From Leyella stercorea DSM 18206 (GTDB taxonomy: Bacteria > Bacteroidota > Bacteroidia > Bacteroidales > Bacteroidaceae): a stretch of DNA of 42,648 bases. Where the stretch lies: the NCBI RefSeq assembly GCF_000235885.1, contig NZ_JH379391.1, positions 17,338-59,985 on the forward strand. The letters run 5' to 3'. Both the position numbers and the translations under genes were made by a program. Shown one piece after another: positions 31,768-39,792 of the stretch (positions are counted from its first letter, which is position 1; each line of letters starts with the position of its first letter). Below the pieces are notes generated by a model. It was not told the DNA's origin and made no database searches. It was given only the letters and a program-made list of their open reading frames with translations.

Positions 31768-32913
31768 ATGAAAACATTAGCAACTCTCGCACTCGCCGCT
31801 CTCGCTTTCGGCAGTGTGTCAGCACAAGAGAAAGAAGCGAAGCTGAAGGTGCTTAGCGACATCAAGTTCAGCGGCTACATCATGTCGCAGTATCAGTACA
31901 GCGACAAGGAAAGCAACAAAGGCGAAAAGGACATCAACTCGTTCAACATCCGTATGGTGCGTATGGCACTCGAAGGACGCGTAGCAAAGGACTTCTACTG
32001 GAAGGCGCAGCTGCAGGTGAACGGCAACACCTCTAACCTCACCGTGGCACCACGTATGGTCGATGCCTTCGCCGAGTGGCAAAAGTACGATGCGTTCAAG
32101 GTGAAGGCGGGTCAGTTCAAGCGCCCGTTCACCTTCGAGAACCCCATGCACCCCATTACGCAGGGCTTTATGAGCTACTCGCAGAACGTGCTTAAGCTCG
32201 CTGGCTTCAGCGACCGCAACGGCGAACACTCAAGCAACGGACGCGACATCGGCGTGCAGCTGCAGGGCGACCTGCTCAAGGCTAACGACGGACACCACTA
32301 CCTCCACTATCAGGTGGGCGTGTTCAATGGTCAGGGCACTAACATGAAGGATGTCGACCAGCGCAAGGACATCATCGGCGGCGTATGGGTGGCTCCAGTG
32401 AAGGGTCTGCGCATCGGTGCCTTCGGATGGACCGGTTCGTATGCTCGCAAGGGCACATGGACTGAGGTAGACGCTAACGGAAACGCTGTAGCTAAGAACG
32501 GTGTGCGCTCGCTTGAGAAGAACCGCTATGCCATCAGCGCCGAATATGCAGCCCACGATTGGACCGTGCGTTCGGAGTATATCCACAGTCAGGGCTACGG
32601 CTTCAAGACATCTAACGCTTCTGGCAAGGAGACCGACTGCACTATCAACTACGCTGCAGGCGACAAGGCTGACGGCTTCTACGCACTTATGATTGCGCCG
32701 GTTATCAGCAAGAAACTCTATGCAAAGGCGCGCTACGATCTCTATCGTCCGCAAGCCAACTGGCACACATCGAAGACTCAGTACGAGATTGGTGCCAACT
32801 ACTGGATTGGCAAGCACGTAATGATTGCAGCAGAATATGCTCGCGTCAACGACCGTAGCCTGAATAAGTCGAACTATAACATGTTCGACCTTCAGCTCGA
32901 CGTGAAGTTCTAA
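31768..32913 (+). CDS. OprO/OprP-type outer-membrane porin
   Basis: A 381-residue outer-membrane beta-barrel. Signal peptide at residues 1-19 (GSVSAQ). The first strand is KFSGYIMSQYQYSD, and regular alternating strands continue throughout (RMVRMALEGRVAKDFYWKAQLQ, YEIGANYWIGKHVMIAAEYARV). The last residues (YNMFDLQLDVKF) end in Phe, as porins must for barrel insertion. The pattern matches phosphate-selective porin O/P family members, common in Bacteroidales, but substrate choice cannot be read from sequence; no polylysine ladder is obvious. It lies 48 bases after rlmD. Confidence 0.85.
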   Translation: MKTLATLALAALAFGSVSAQEKEAKLKVLSDIKFSGYIMSQYQYSDKESNKGEKDINSFNIRMVRMALEGRVAKDFYWKAQLQVNGNTSNLTVAPRMVDAFAEWQKYDAFKVKAGQFKRPFTFENPMHPITQGFMSYSQNVLKLAGFSDRNGEHSSNGRDIGVQLQGDLLKANDGHHYLHYQVGVFNGQGTNMKDVDQRKDIIGGVWVAPVKGLRIGAFGWTGSYARKGTWTEVDANGNAVAKNGVRSLEKNRYAISAEYAAHDWTVRSEYIHSQGYGFKTSNASGKETDCTINYAAGDKADGFYALMIAPVISKKLYAKARYDLYRPQANWHTSKTQYEIGANYWIGKHVMIAAEYARVNDRSLNKSNYNMFDLQLDVKF

Positions 32914-32972
32914 ATCACTCTCCTCTATTCAGATTTATCAAACGACACAAGCTGTTAACATATACTCGCATT

Positions 32973-33158
32973 ATGCAGGAACACAAGTATAAGCATAGAC
33001 ATAGCCATAAGAAAGATGGCATTGACACTTTTCGTGAACAAAGCCTAAAGGCTATACAAAGAAAGAAGCTGTACGCAAAAGTTGCATACATCGTGGTGTT
33101 CACCATTGCTATTATAATGATAGCATTGGCGTTCGCTGCCTACTTCATAGACAGATAA
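32973..33158 (+). CDS. small single-pass membrane protein with His/Lys-rich N-terminus
   Basis: A 61-residue protein of no assigned function. The N-terminal 35 residues are strongly basic with five histidines (EHKYKHRHSHKKDG). A single hydrophobic helix lies at about residues 38-58 (VAYIVVFTIAIIMIALAFAAY). The positive N-terminus predicts a cytoplasmic start. It sits between the porin and hexosaminidase genes, and a perfect 30-base palindrome begins one base after its stop codon, which supports a real transcript end. The His cluster could bind a metal (inference). It could be a structural membrane micropeptide. Confidence 0.6.
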   Translation: MQEHKYKHRHSHKKDGIDTFREQSLKAIQRKKLYAKVAYIVVFTIAIIMIALAFAAYFIDR

Positions 33159-33159
33159 G

Positions 33160-33189
33160 CCTGCGTGTTTCTTGCAAGAAACACGCAGG
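33160..33189. repeat. perfect 30-base palindrome
   Basis: CCTGCGTGTTTCTTG (33160-33174) is immediately followed by its exact reverse complement, CAAGAAACACGCAGG (33175-33189), with no spacer. It starts one base after the small membrane protein's stop codon. No T-run follows. Confidence 0.85.
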
Positions 33190-33231
33190 AGAACACTTAA
33201 AGATACTAATTTAAAAACTGATAACTATAAA

Positions 33232-35244
33232 ATGACAAACAAACCATTAGCAGCCCTACTCTTCGGCTGCATGATTACCGCTCAAGCTGCATCGGCACAG
33301 TCGTTGCTACCAAAGCCGCAGTCGTTCAATGCAGGCAAGGGCGCGTTCAGCACCGCAACAACAAAGGTGAAACTCATCAACGAGGTTGGCGCGGATGCAG
33401 AGAACATCTACTCGAAGCAGTGGTCAGCAAAGGCTGACAACAACGCTCAGCAGGTGGTACGCTTCACACGCCTCGCCAACGCTACGTCGCCCGAGGCTTA
33501 CAACCTCCACATCACTAAGGACACACTGCTCATCAGTGCCGCTTCTGCCGACGGCTTCCGCTTCGCCTGGCAGACCATAGAGCAGCTGAAGCAGAAGACT
33601 GGCATCATGGCGTGCGACGTTCATGATGCTCCCGCATTCAAGTGGCGCTCGCTGATGCTCGACGTGTCACGCCACTTCCAGCCAATCTCCTTCCTCAAGA
33701 AGCAGATTGACGTGATGGCACAGTATAAGTTCAACCGCCTCCACCTCCACCTCACTGACGCTGCAGGCTGGCGCATCGAGATAAAACGCTACCCTCGCCT
33801 TACCAGTATTGCTGCATGGCGCGAAGGAAAGACATGGAAGGAGTGGAGCAAACTCGGATGCAAGTACAAGAATGAAGGCGAAGAGGGCGCATATGGTGGC
33901 TACTATACTCAGGACGAGCTGCGCGACCTCGTGAAGTACGCTGCGGAGCGTGGCATCACCATCGTGCCCGAGATTGAGATGCCGGGCCACTCGGCAGAGG
34001 TACTCACCGCTTACCCGGAGCTCTCTTGCACGCACGAACCCTACAAGCAGATGGACTTCTGCCCGGGCAGCGTGGCTACATACGACTTCCTCGAGAACGT
34101 ACTGAAAGAGGTGATGGACATCTTCCCATCGAAATACATCCACGTCGGTGGCGACGAGGCAGACAAGGCTTCATGGCCTTCTTGTCCGCTCTGCCAGCAG
34201 AAGATGAAGGAGCTCGGCACAGACAAGGATGGTCTGCAGGCGCACCTCATCGCTCACTTTGGCAAGTTCCTCACCGACCACGGTCGACAGCTCGTGGGTT
34301 GGGACGAGGTGATAGCCGGCAACCTCGCCAAGAACACCACCGTGATGGTGTGGCGCGGTCTTGAAAAGGCGCAGGAGGCTATCGACCATGGCTACGACGT
34401 GGTGCTCTCGCCCAGCGGCTACTGGTATCTCGACTACTATCAGGATGCTCCCGACACTCAGCCCGAGGCTATCGGTGGTTTTCTCCCACTCGAAAAGGTG
34501 TACAGCTACGTTCCTGGTGGCACACTGCCCGAGGAAGTACGCAACAAGATTACTGGCGTGCAGGCTAACCTCTGGACCGAATACGTGCCTACAGCAGAGC
34601 ACGTAGAGTATATGCTCTATCCGCGTGCGCTCGCCATCGCCGAGATTGGATGGAACGGTACAAAGAAAAAGGATTATCCTGAGTTCCGCAAGCGTGCAAT
34701 CGTAGAGTGCGAGCGTCTGCACAAGCAAGGTGTGAACACCTTCGACTTGAAGAAGGAACGCGGCGAACGTCCAGAGTCGTTCAAGACCACAAAGCACAAG
34801 GCGATAGGTTGCAACATCACCTTCAACCACCGCTACGAGGACAAGTACAAGGCGCAGGGCGACAAGACTCTCGTCGACGGACAGCACGGTGGATGGACAT
34901 ACGGCGACCAGAAGTGGCAGGGTTTCCTCGGCAACAAGGGCTACTGCCTCGACCTTACTATCGACCTCGGCAAGGTACAGAAGATCTCTACCGTAGCTGC
35001 CGACTTCATGCAGGCTTACGGTGCATGGGTGTTCTTCCCGTCGGAGTACAAGATTTCGTTCAGCGAGGACGGTCAGAACTTCACCGAGGTGTATAATAAG
35101 AAGTCGGAAGTAGACCGCGACATTCAGCTCGGCTTCCGCAACCTTGCGTGGAAGGGCAATGCAAAGACACGCTACATCCGTGTGCAGGGTAGCACAACAG
35201 AGGATGGCGGTTGGCTCTTCACCGACGAAATCATCGTTAAGTAA
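33232..35244 (+). CDS. beta-N-acetylhexosaminidase (GH20) with C-terminal F5/8 type C domain
   Basis: About 670 residues from the ATG at 33232; the frame is open to 33172, but this start gives a proper signal peptide (MTNKPLAALLFGCMITAQAASAQ), while the upstream portion runs through the palindrome. GH20b N-terminal domain about 24-130; the catalytic barrel begins FKWRSLMLDVSRHFQ. HVGGDEAD contains the catalytic Asp308-Glu309 pair, and HLHLTDAAGWRIEI, PEIEMPGHS and WTEYVPT are further family motifs. A discoidin-like (F5/8C) domain covers about 535-670 (LVDGQHGGWTYGDQKWQGF... RYIRVQGSTTEDGGWLFTDEIIVK). It removes terminal GlcNAc or GalNAc. With the sialidase and fucosidase it completes a set for trimming host glycan ends. 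Confidence 0.92.
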   Translation: MTNKPLAALLFGCMITAQAASAQSLLPKPQSFNAGKGAFSTATTKVKLINEVGADAENIYSKQWSAKADNNAQQVVRFTRLANATSPEAYNLHITKDTLLISAASADGFRFAWQTIEQLKQKTGIMACDVHDAPAFKWRSLMLDVSRHFQPISFLKKQIDVMAQYKFNRLHLHLTDAAGWRIEIKRYPRLTSIAAWREGKTWKEWSKLGCKYKNEGEEGAYGGYYTQDELRDLVKYAAERGITIVPEIEMPGHSAEVLTAYPELSCTHEPYKQMDFCPGSVATYDFLENVLKEVMDIFPSKYIHVGGDEADKASWPSCPLCQQKMKELGTDKDGLQAHLIAHFGKFLTDHGRQLVGWDEVIAGNLAKNTTVMVWRGLEKAQEAIDHGYDVVLSPSGYWYLDYYQDAPDTQPEAIGGFLPLEKVYSYVPGGTLPEEVRNKITGVQANLWTEYVPTAEHVEYMLYPRALAIAEIGWNGTKKKDYPEFRKRAIVECERLHKQGVNTFDLKKERGERPESFKTTKHKAIGCNITFNHRYEDKYKAQGDKTLVDGQHGGWTYGDQKWQGFLGNKGYCLDLTIDLGKVQKISTVAADFMQAYGAWVFFPSEYKISFSEDGQNFTEVYNKKSEVDRDIQLGFRNLAWKGNAKTRYIRVQGSTTEDGGWLFTDEIIVK

Positions 35245-35308
35245 ATCGCATAGCGAGTTCTAAAGATTATAGTCTCTTTAGTAACACAACCTTATAAGAT
35301 ACAAATAA

Positions 35309-35357
35309 GATACAAAAAAGCCTGTTGAAGCATTGCTCCAACAGGCTTTTTTGTATC
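35309..35357. terminator. strong bidirectional terminator
   Basis: GATACAAAAAAGCCTGTTG (35309-35327) and CAACAGGCTTTTTTGTATC (35339-35357) are exact complements over 19 bases with an 11-base loop. There is a T-run on either strand. It serves the hexosaminidase gene, and the facing protease gene also ends nearby. Confidence 0.9.
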
Positions 35358-35371
35358 ACTATACATTCCAC

Positions 35372-35399
35372 TTTATGGGGCGATTACGCCCCCCTATAA
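35372..35399. repeat. hairpin sharing TTTATGGGGCG with 14159
   Basis: GGGGCG (35377-35382) and CGCCCC (35387-35392) form a GC stem with an ATTA loop. Flanking TTTAT and ATAAA extend it after a 3-base bulge. It lies a few bases from the protease stop codon. Confidence 0.55.
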
Positions 35400-35405
35400 A
35401 GCTTC

Positions 35406-38006
35406 TTACTTTGTCACCTTAAGTGTAGTCTTTGCACTCTTCACTACATAAACACCAGCAGGCAGCGCCATGCGGCAGAAGTCGCCGTAAGTCATAGTGC
35501 CGAGAGCTGTGCCCACAGAAGAGTAAACCTTTACGAGGTCGCCGGCAGCGAGCTGTGCTGCACTCTCCGTCACGCCGTTGATGCCACTCCAAGTGCTGAG
35601 GTCGGCAGTCTGCCAAGCACTCCATTTCGACATTGCGTCGCCGGCTACGGCGCACACACGCCACTGATATGTAATGCCGGCTGTGAGCTTATCGAACTTA
35701 TACGAAGTAGTCTTTATACCCGTGAAACGCTGTGCAGCCGCCTTCATTGCTGTCTTCGGAGCGACGTTCATGCTCAGGAAGTCCTCAGCCGAGTAGTTGC
35801 CGTCATAGATACCTACAAAGTAGATATAGCCACGCTTCTTCGGCTGCACCATTACCTTGTAGTCTTTCATGTCGGCATTATCGAGTACGATTGTAGCCAT
35901 TGTGCCGTCCATTTTTATTGTCTGCTCAGCGATTGTTGCATCATCGTTATCGAGGAGCGACACTGTAACATCAGTAGCATCCTTGCCGTATGCGCTTGCA
36001 GAGAGACGAACGGTTACACTTGCCGAAGAGTTGTCGGTAATGAGAGGTGAAGTGAGGTTGCCCTGCTTCTTCGCAGTACCAATCTTTGCACAACCCGGAC
36101 ACTCGAACACCTTATCTCCTGTCCAACCCTTATTCTGCATCTTGCTATCAAGGTCGGCAGAAATATCGATTGTGCCCTCTACTGCAAGTTTCTCGCCCCA
36201 TTTGCTGAGGTCTTCGCTCAGTTTAACAGCCTCATCTACAGAAGGCAGATTGCTCTTCTCGCGCAGTTCTACAGTGTAGCTTTCGGCTCCATCTACAGCG
36301 TTCCAACCGCCGGTGAACGATGTCTCGGTCATGTTCATCACCTTCGGCTGTGGTGCATCGAGATTAACACCGCCCATAAATGTGAACGAGATAAGACCAT
36401 CCTTCTCCGTGATTTCTGTCACCGGCTTGCCGAGGAACTTGCGTCCGTCGCTATTGGCGTTGAACAATGTGGCAGCCGGCTTCGAGGTGTCGGTCAGCTC
36501 AGTCGACTTTGTCGTGCCAGGGTATGTGTCGCCGGTTACTGTCTCCGATGTAAGTTTATTGTCGGCAGGCACAACAGTGAAGCGTTGATGGTTAGACGTG
36601 TTGTTCACCTCATTGTCAAACCACACCTTCTGGTCGTAGTCGACGTGTATGACAAGCATACCGTGGTTAGGCAGAGCAACGTCGGTGCCCTTCAGCTGGC
36701 GGTTCTCGAAGATATAGTATTCGTTCTTGTTCGCTTCGTTGAACACAACGCACGCCTCAGGAGCATCGCTCAGCGGCTTCATATTCTTTATGTAGCAAGG
36801 CTCGGTGAGGATAGTAGGCTCTATCCAACCACTCACCCACTTCTCGTAAGTGTTATATCCAGTAGGCTCATAACCATCACCGCCATACGAACCGTAGTCC
36901 ATCAAGTCCCACGCATCCATACCGAAGCAGCCGCCACCTGCTGTGTCGTAGAAGTCGGGGATGCCCATACAATGGCTGAACTCGTGACAAGCGGTGCCAA
37001 TACCGCTGATATCTGTGCCATAGCCGCCATTCAGCTCCGACGAGCAAGCGTATGTACGGATGCGCTGACCGCCAAGCACAAGGCTGTAACCTCCACCTTG
37101 TATGTCCCACTCGTGAGGCCAAATGGTATTTGCTTCACCACCTGCAGCCTCACCATAGCCAGCATAAATCACGTACACCTGGTCGACAGCACCATCGCCA
37201 TCCCAGTCGTACTGCGACATATCCATCTTCTCCTTAGCATAAGCCAATTCGCAAGCCTCCTTAATCATACCTGCAGGGTCAATATCGTTGCCCTGAGCAT
37301 CATTAGCACCGTATGATGCCATGTTCTTCGACACTGTAACCGGACCTATTACGTCGAACTCAAGGTCTAACTTGCCATAGCTCTGCGCATAGAAATAGTC
37401 GTGAACAGAGCCATTGTTACCGTATTTATTATAGCCAACCTTGTTGAAATAGTCGTTCCACTCAGCCTGAGTGTGCTTCGACTGCATCTTCTTGTCCTTA
37501 AAGTTCACGAGGATTACAAGACCCTTGCGCTTACCCGTGACGCCGATACCTTCGCCACCAGTAGCACCAGCCATAACTCTGCGCACCGGCTTGCCCGAAG
37601 CATCAACCACGCCACGATTAGCGAGGCGAGCCATGCGGCGAGCGTTGCGCTGCTTAGCACGCTCCAGACCGAGCGAACGCACCTTCTGCGATTCGGCAGT
37701 GTAGTAGTTCAAGAACGACAACTCTGCAGCACCACGACTCTCAACGTCGTGAGCCACCTGCGCAGACGCAGTCAACTTACCGTTGCTATCGAGCGTAGCA
37801 TAGCAATATGCACCGTCAGCACGCTGCACCAACGGCTGACCATCTTCTGTACTTGTGTAATGGAAATTCTCGTCGCCGCGCAACATCACTGTGAGCACGG
37901 AGCCATCAGGCTGCTGCACCTGACGCTTCACACGCTTCGCCGGCACGGCGAAAGCAGAGGCTGCAAGCATGAACATTGCAGCGAGTGTTAGAAATCTTTT
38001 TGACAT
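35406..38006 (-). CDS. M6-family metalloprotease with T9SS sorting domain
   Basis: An 866-residue secreted zinc protease of the immune-inhibitor-A type. Signal peptide at residues 1-20, followed by a propeptide (about 21-150). The catalytic domain carries HEFSHCMGIPDFYD: His341, Glu342 and His345, with the usual downstream Gly and Asp. FGMDAWDLMDYGSYGG follows as in the family, and WDGDGAVDQVYVIYAG upstream may bind calcium. After residue about 555 come an FN3-like module (WNAVDGAESYTVELREKS) interrupted by a jelly-roll insertion, then a sorting domain ending GVYVVKSAKTTLKVTK. It probably cleaves host or matrix proteins at the surface; its substrates are unknown. The -7 element is at 38040-38047. 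Confidence 0.9.
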   Translation of the reverse strand: MSKRFLTLAAMFMLAASAFAVPAKRVKRQVQQPDGSVLTVMLRGDENFHYTSTEDGQPLVQRADGAYCYATLDSNGKLTASAQVAHDVESRGAAELSFLNYYTAESQKVRSLGLERAKQRNARRMARLANRGVVDASGKPVRRVMAGATGGEGIGVTGKRKGLVILVNFKDKKMQSKHTQAEWNDYFNKVGYNKYGNNGSVHDYFYAQSYGKLDLEFDVIGPVTVSKNMASYGANDAQGNDIDPAGMIKEACELAYAKEKMDMSQYDWDGDGAVDQVYVIYAGYGEAAGGEANTIWPHEWDIQGGGYSLVLGGQRIRTYACSSELNGGYGTDISGIGTACHEFSHCMGIPDFYDTAGGGCFGMDAWDLMDYGSYGGDGYEPTGYNTYEKWVSGWIEPTILTEPCYIKNMKPLSDAPEACVVFNEANKNEYYIFENRQLKGTDVALPNHGMLVIHVDYDQKVWFDNEVNNTSNHQRFTVVPADNKLTSETVTGDTYPGTTKSTELTDTSKPAATLFNANSDGRKFLGKPVTEITEKDGLISFTFMGGVNLDAPQPKVMNMTETSFTGGWNAVDGAESYTVELREKSNLPSVDEAVKLSEDLSKWGEKLAVEGTIDISADLDSKMQNKGWTGDKVFECPGCAKIGTAKKQGNLTSPLITDNSSASVTVRLSASAYGKDATDVTVSLLDNDDATIAEQTIKMDGTMATIVLDNADMKDYKVMVQPKKRGYIYFVGIYDGNYSAEDFLSMNVAPKTAMKAAAQRFTGIKTTSYKFDKLTAGITYQWRVCAVAGDAMSKWSAWQTADLSTWSGINGVTESAAQLAAGDLVKVYSSVGTALGTMTYGDFCRMALPAGVYVVKSAKTTLKVTK

Positions 38007-38039
38007 TTAATAGGTTATCTTGATTTTAAAAATAGGTTG

Positions 38040-38047
38040 CAAATATA
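38040..38047 (-). promoter_or_regulatory. -7 element of the M6 protease gene
   Basis: TATATTTG on the minus strand, 34 bases before the start codon. The same string and position are seen before the surface-protein operon at 26515. Confidence 0.5.
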
Positions 38048-38100
38048 CGAATAATATCCGTGTAAACGAAAAAAAATCAACAAGAATGCTTTTTCATTCC

Positions 38101-38236
38101 ACGAAATTGTATAACGTTTGCAACGTAGTGCCAACTGCACGCCATTCCAATGCAACCGTATTGCTTAGTAGCGGTATTCCCATTGACCACATGCCACGCA
38201 GCGGTCCTGCTCGTTAATTGCTTTATACTTAGCCAT
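38101..38236 (-). pseudogene. probable decayed 4Fe-4S ferredoxin
   Basis: On the minus strand, an ATG at 38236 opens MAKYKAINEQDRCVACGQ, then WEYRY and a stop at 38167-38165. A ferredoxin cluster reads C-x2-C-x2-C-x3-C-P. Here Cys13 and Cys16 are kept, the third and fourth positions are Trp19 and Tyr23, and the proline position is the stop codon. Beyond the stop the frame continues AIRLHWNGVQ, resembling the sequence after a first cluster. This fits a broken ferredoxin gene better than a working 23-residue peptide. It lies 55 bases after a redox protein gene on the same strand. A chance match remains possible. Confidence 0.45.
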
Positions 38237-38291
38237 GTCGTTGTTGGGTATAATGGTTTGATATATAAGAATGTCGTATAGATTCTACAGC

Positions 38292-38693
38292 TTACTTCCA
38301 GCAGCCTTCCTTTTCCAGTATTTCTTCCAGAAATTCAGATGCGTCAGCCACGCAAAGTGGACATTCGCGAAGCACCTTTCCTGTGCCCACACCTTTTAGC
38401 AGCTTGCATTGTGTGGCACCATTGCGCTGCTTAAATTTATCCATAATTTGCCTCATGCCCTTGATTGACTTTGCCTTGTCCTTAGTGGCAAGTCCGAGTA
38501 CGATGCCAGCTCCAACGAGGGCGCCACAAGTTCCATCCATATTACCCATACCAGCCGCAAAGGCATTGCCCGCATTCTTAATGGTTTCTTCTTCCATTCC
38601 GGTGAAGTCGTGGTAGGTGCAAAGCACAGCCTGTGTGCAATTATGTGAACCGCAACGTTTCTTTTCTGCCGCTATTTCTTTTCTCGTTTCCAT
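38292..38693 (-). CDS. C_GCAxxG_C_C family redox protein
   Basis: A 133-residue cytoplasmic protein with the spaced-cysteine pattern of the C_GCAxxG_C_C family (TIGR01909/PF09719 as I recall it). Cysteines are at 14, 19, 25, 56 (GTCGALVGAGIVLG), 96, 111, 114 (CPLC) and 131. The middle stretch is glycine- and alanine-rich. The family is thought to be redox-active or metal-binding, but its reaction is unknown. It has a clean Bacteroidetes promoter upstream (38737-38769) and a decayed ferredoxin-like frame downstream, suggesting a former electron-transfer pair. Confidence 0.8.
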   Translation of the reverse strand: METRKEIAAEKKRCGSHNCTQAVLCTYHDFTGMEEETIKNAGNAFAAGMGNMDGTCGALVGAGIVLGLATKDKAKSIKGMRQIMDKFKQRNGATQCKLLKGVGTGKVLRECPLCVADASEFLEEILEKEGCWK

Positions 38694-38736
38694 ATTGTCT
38701 TACTTGTTCTTTAAATTGGTGTTTCGATTTCGCGTA

Positions 38737-38769
38737 CAAAGATAATGCTTTTATTATAGATACATCAAA
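38737..38769 (-). promoter_or_regulatory. promoter of the C_GCAxxG_C_C gene
   Basis: On the minus strand, TTTG (38769-38766), 21 bases, TATCTTTG (38744-38737): full consensus, 43 bases before the start. Confidence 0.7.
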
Positions 38770-39054
38770 GACACTAACTATACTTTTATAGATAAATTCT
38801 ATCGTTGTGATATTCTTCATTATTGAGAGATATGTTTTTCACGTACCGGGGTGTTACAGGACGGGATGATGATATTATGATTCCAATTCTTCTAATTCAC
38901 TTTAAATAGCCGATCTGTCGTTACACCGTAAAATTAACTTTTAATAAATAATAACGGATAAACATTTTCATTTTTTATTATTACTTTTGCCAACGAATAA
39001 AAACAACAAAAAAGAAGAACACTTTTTACACGCTAATAGGGTTTTAAAGACATT
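38770..39054. other. AT-rich divergent intergenic region upstream of lutA
   Basis: No gene seen. A -7-like TACTTTTG lies at 38984-38991, 63 bases before lutA, without a clear -33 partner. TTATAGATA occurs twice nearby (38753-38761, 38786-38794), a possible regulator half-site, but too little to name. Confidence 0.45.
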
Positions 39055-39792
39055 ATGAAGATAGGATTGTTTATTCCATGTTACGTCGATGCATTGTATC
39101 CGGAAGTGGGAGTGGCCACGTACAAGCTCCTGACAAGCCTCGGACTCGACGTCACCTACCCTCTCAAGCAGACTTGCTGCGGACAACCTATGGCAAACGC
39201 CGGCTTTGAGAAGATGGCTACGGACATCTCACGACACTTCGACGACCTCTTCAAGGAGTTCGACTACGTGGTTGCACCATCGGCATCGTGCGCGGCTTTT
39301 GTCAAGTTTTATCATCCACGACTTGCCAAGGGCAATCACGAATGTCTCACGTCAAAGAAGACAATGGACGTGGTAGAGTTTCTACACGACGTCGTAAAAC
39401 CAACAAGCCTCAAGGCTCACTTCCCGCACATAGTCAGCGTACATAACTCGTGTCACGGCGTACGCGAACTGGGACTGTCGTCGCCCTCAGAAAGACAAGT
39501 GCCGCAGTTCAACAAGATTATCGACTTGCTTAAACTCGTGGACGGCATCACCATCCGTGAGCCGGAGAGAAAAGACGAGTGCTGCGGATTCGGAGGTATG
39601 TTCTCCGTAGAAGAGCCGGACGTGTCGAAACGCATGGGAGAGGACAAGATAGAACGTCACATGGCTACGGGAGCGGAATACATCACCGGTCCCGACTCGT
39701 CATGCCTTATGCATATGCAGGGCATTGCAAAGAAGGAGAACAAGCCTATAAAGTTCATACACGTGGTAGAAATATTAGCAGCAGGACTATGA
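39055..39792 (+). CDS. lutA: lactate oxidation protein LutA, cysteine-rich CCG-domain subunit
   Basis: A 245-residue subunit of the LutABC iron-sulfur complex, which oxidises L-lactate to pyruvate. It has two CCG domains: Cys9, Cys41-Cys42 (TCCGQP) and Cys79, then Cys133, Cys176-Cys177 (ECCGFGGMF) and Cys217. These ligate a non-cubane 4Fe-4S cluster in heterodisulfide-reductase-like proteins. The stop codon overlaps the lutB start (ATGA at 39789-39792), implying translational coupling. Confidence 0.9.
   Translation: MKIGLFIPCYVDALYPEVGVATYKLLTSLGLDVTYPLKQTCCGQPMANAGFEKMATDISRHFDDLFKEFDYVVAPSASCAAFVKFYHPRLAKGNHECLTSKKTMDVVEFLHDVVKPTSLKAHFPHIVSVHNSCHGVRELGLSSPSERQVPQFNKIIDLLKLVDGITIREPERKDECCGFGGMFSVEEPDVSKRMGEDKIERHMATGAEYITGPDSSCLMHMQGIAKKENKPIKFIHVVEILAAGL

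Noticed and set aside
38020-38217. Plus-strand 65-codon frame between the M6 protease and the redox protein genes.
   Set aside because: It overlaps the protease promoter and the better-supported minus-strand ferredoxin relic, and has no recognisable feature.
39579-39788. Longer N-terminus for lutB, starting inside lutA.
   Set aside because: The extra 70 residues are an Arg/His-rich out-of-frame reading of lutA. The ATGA overlap at 39789 matches the lutB-lutC junction and known family length.
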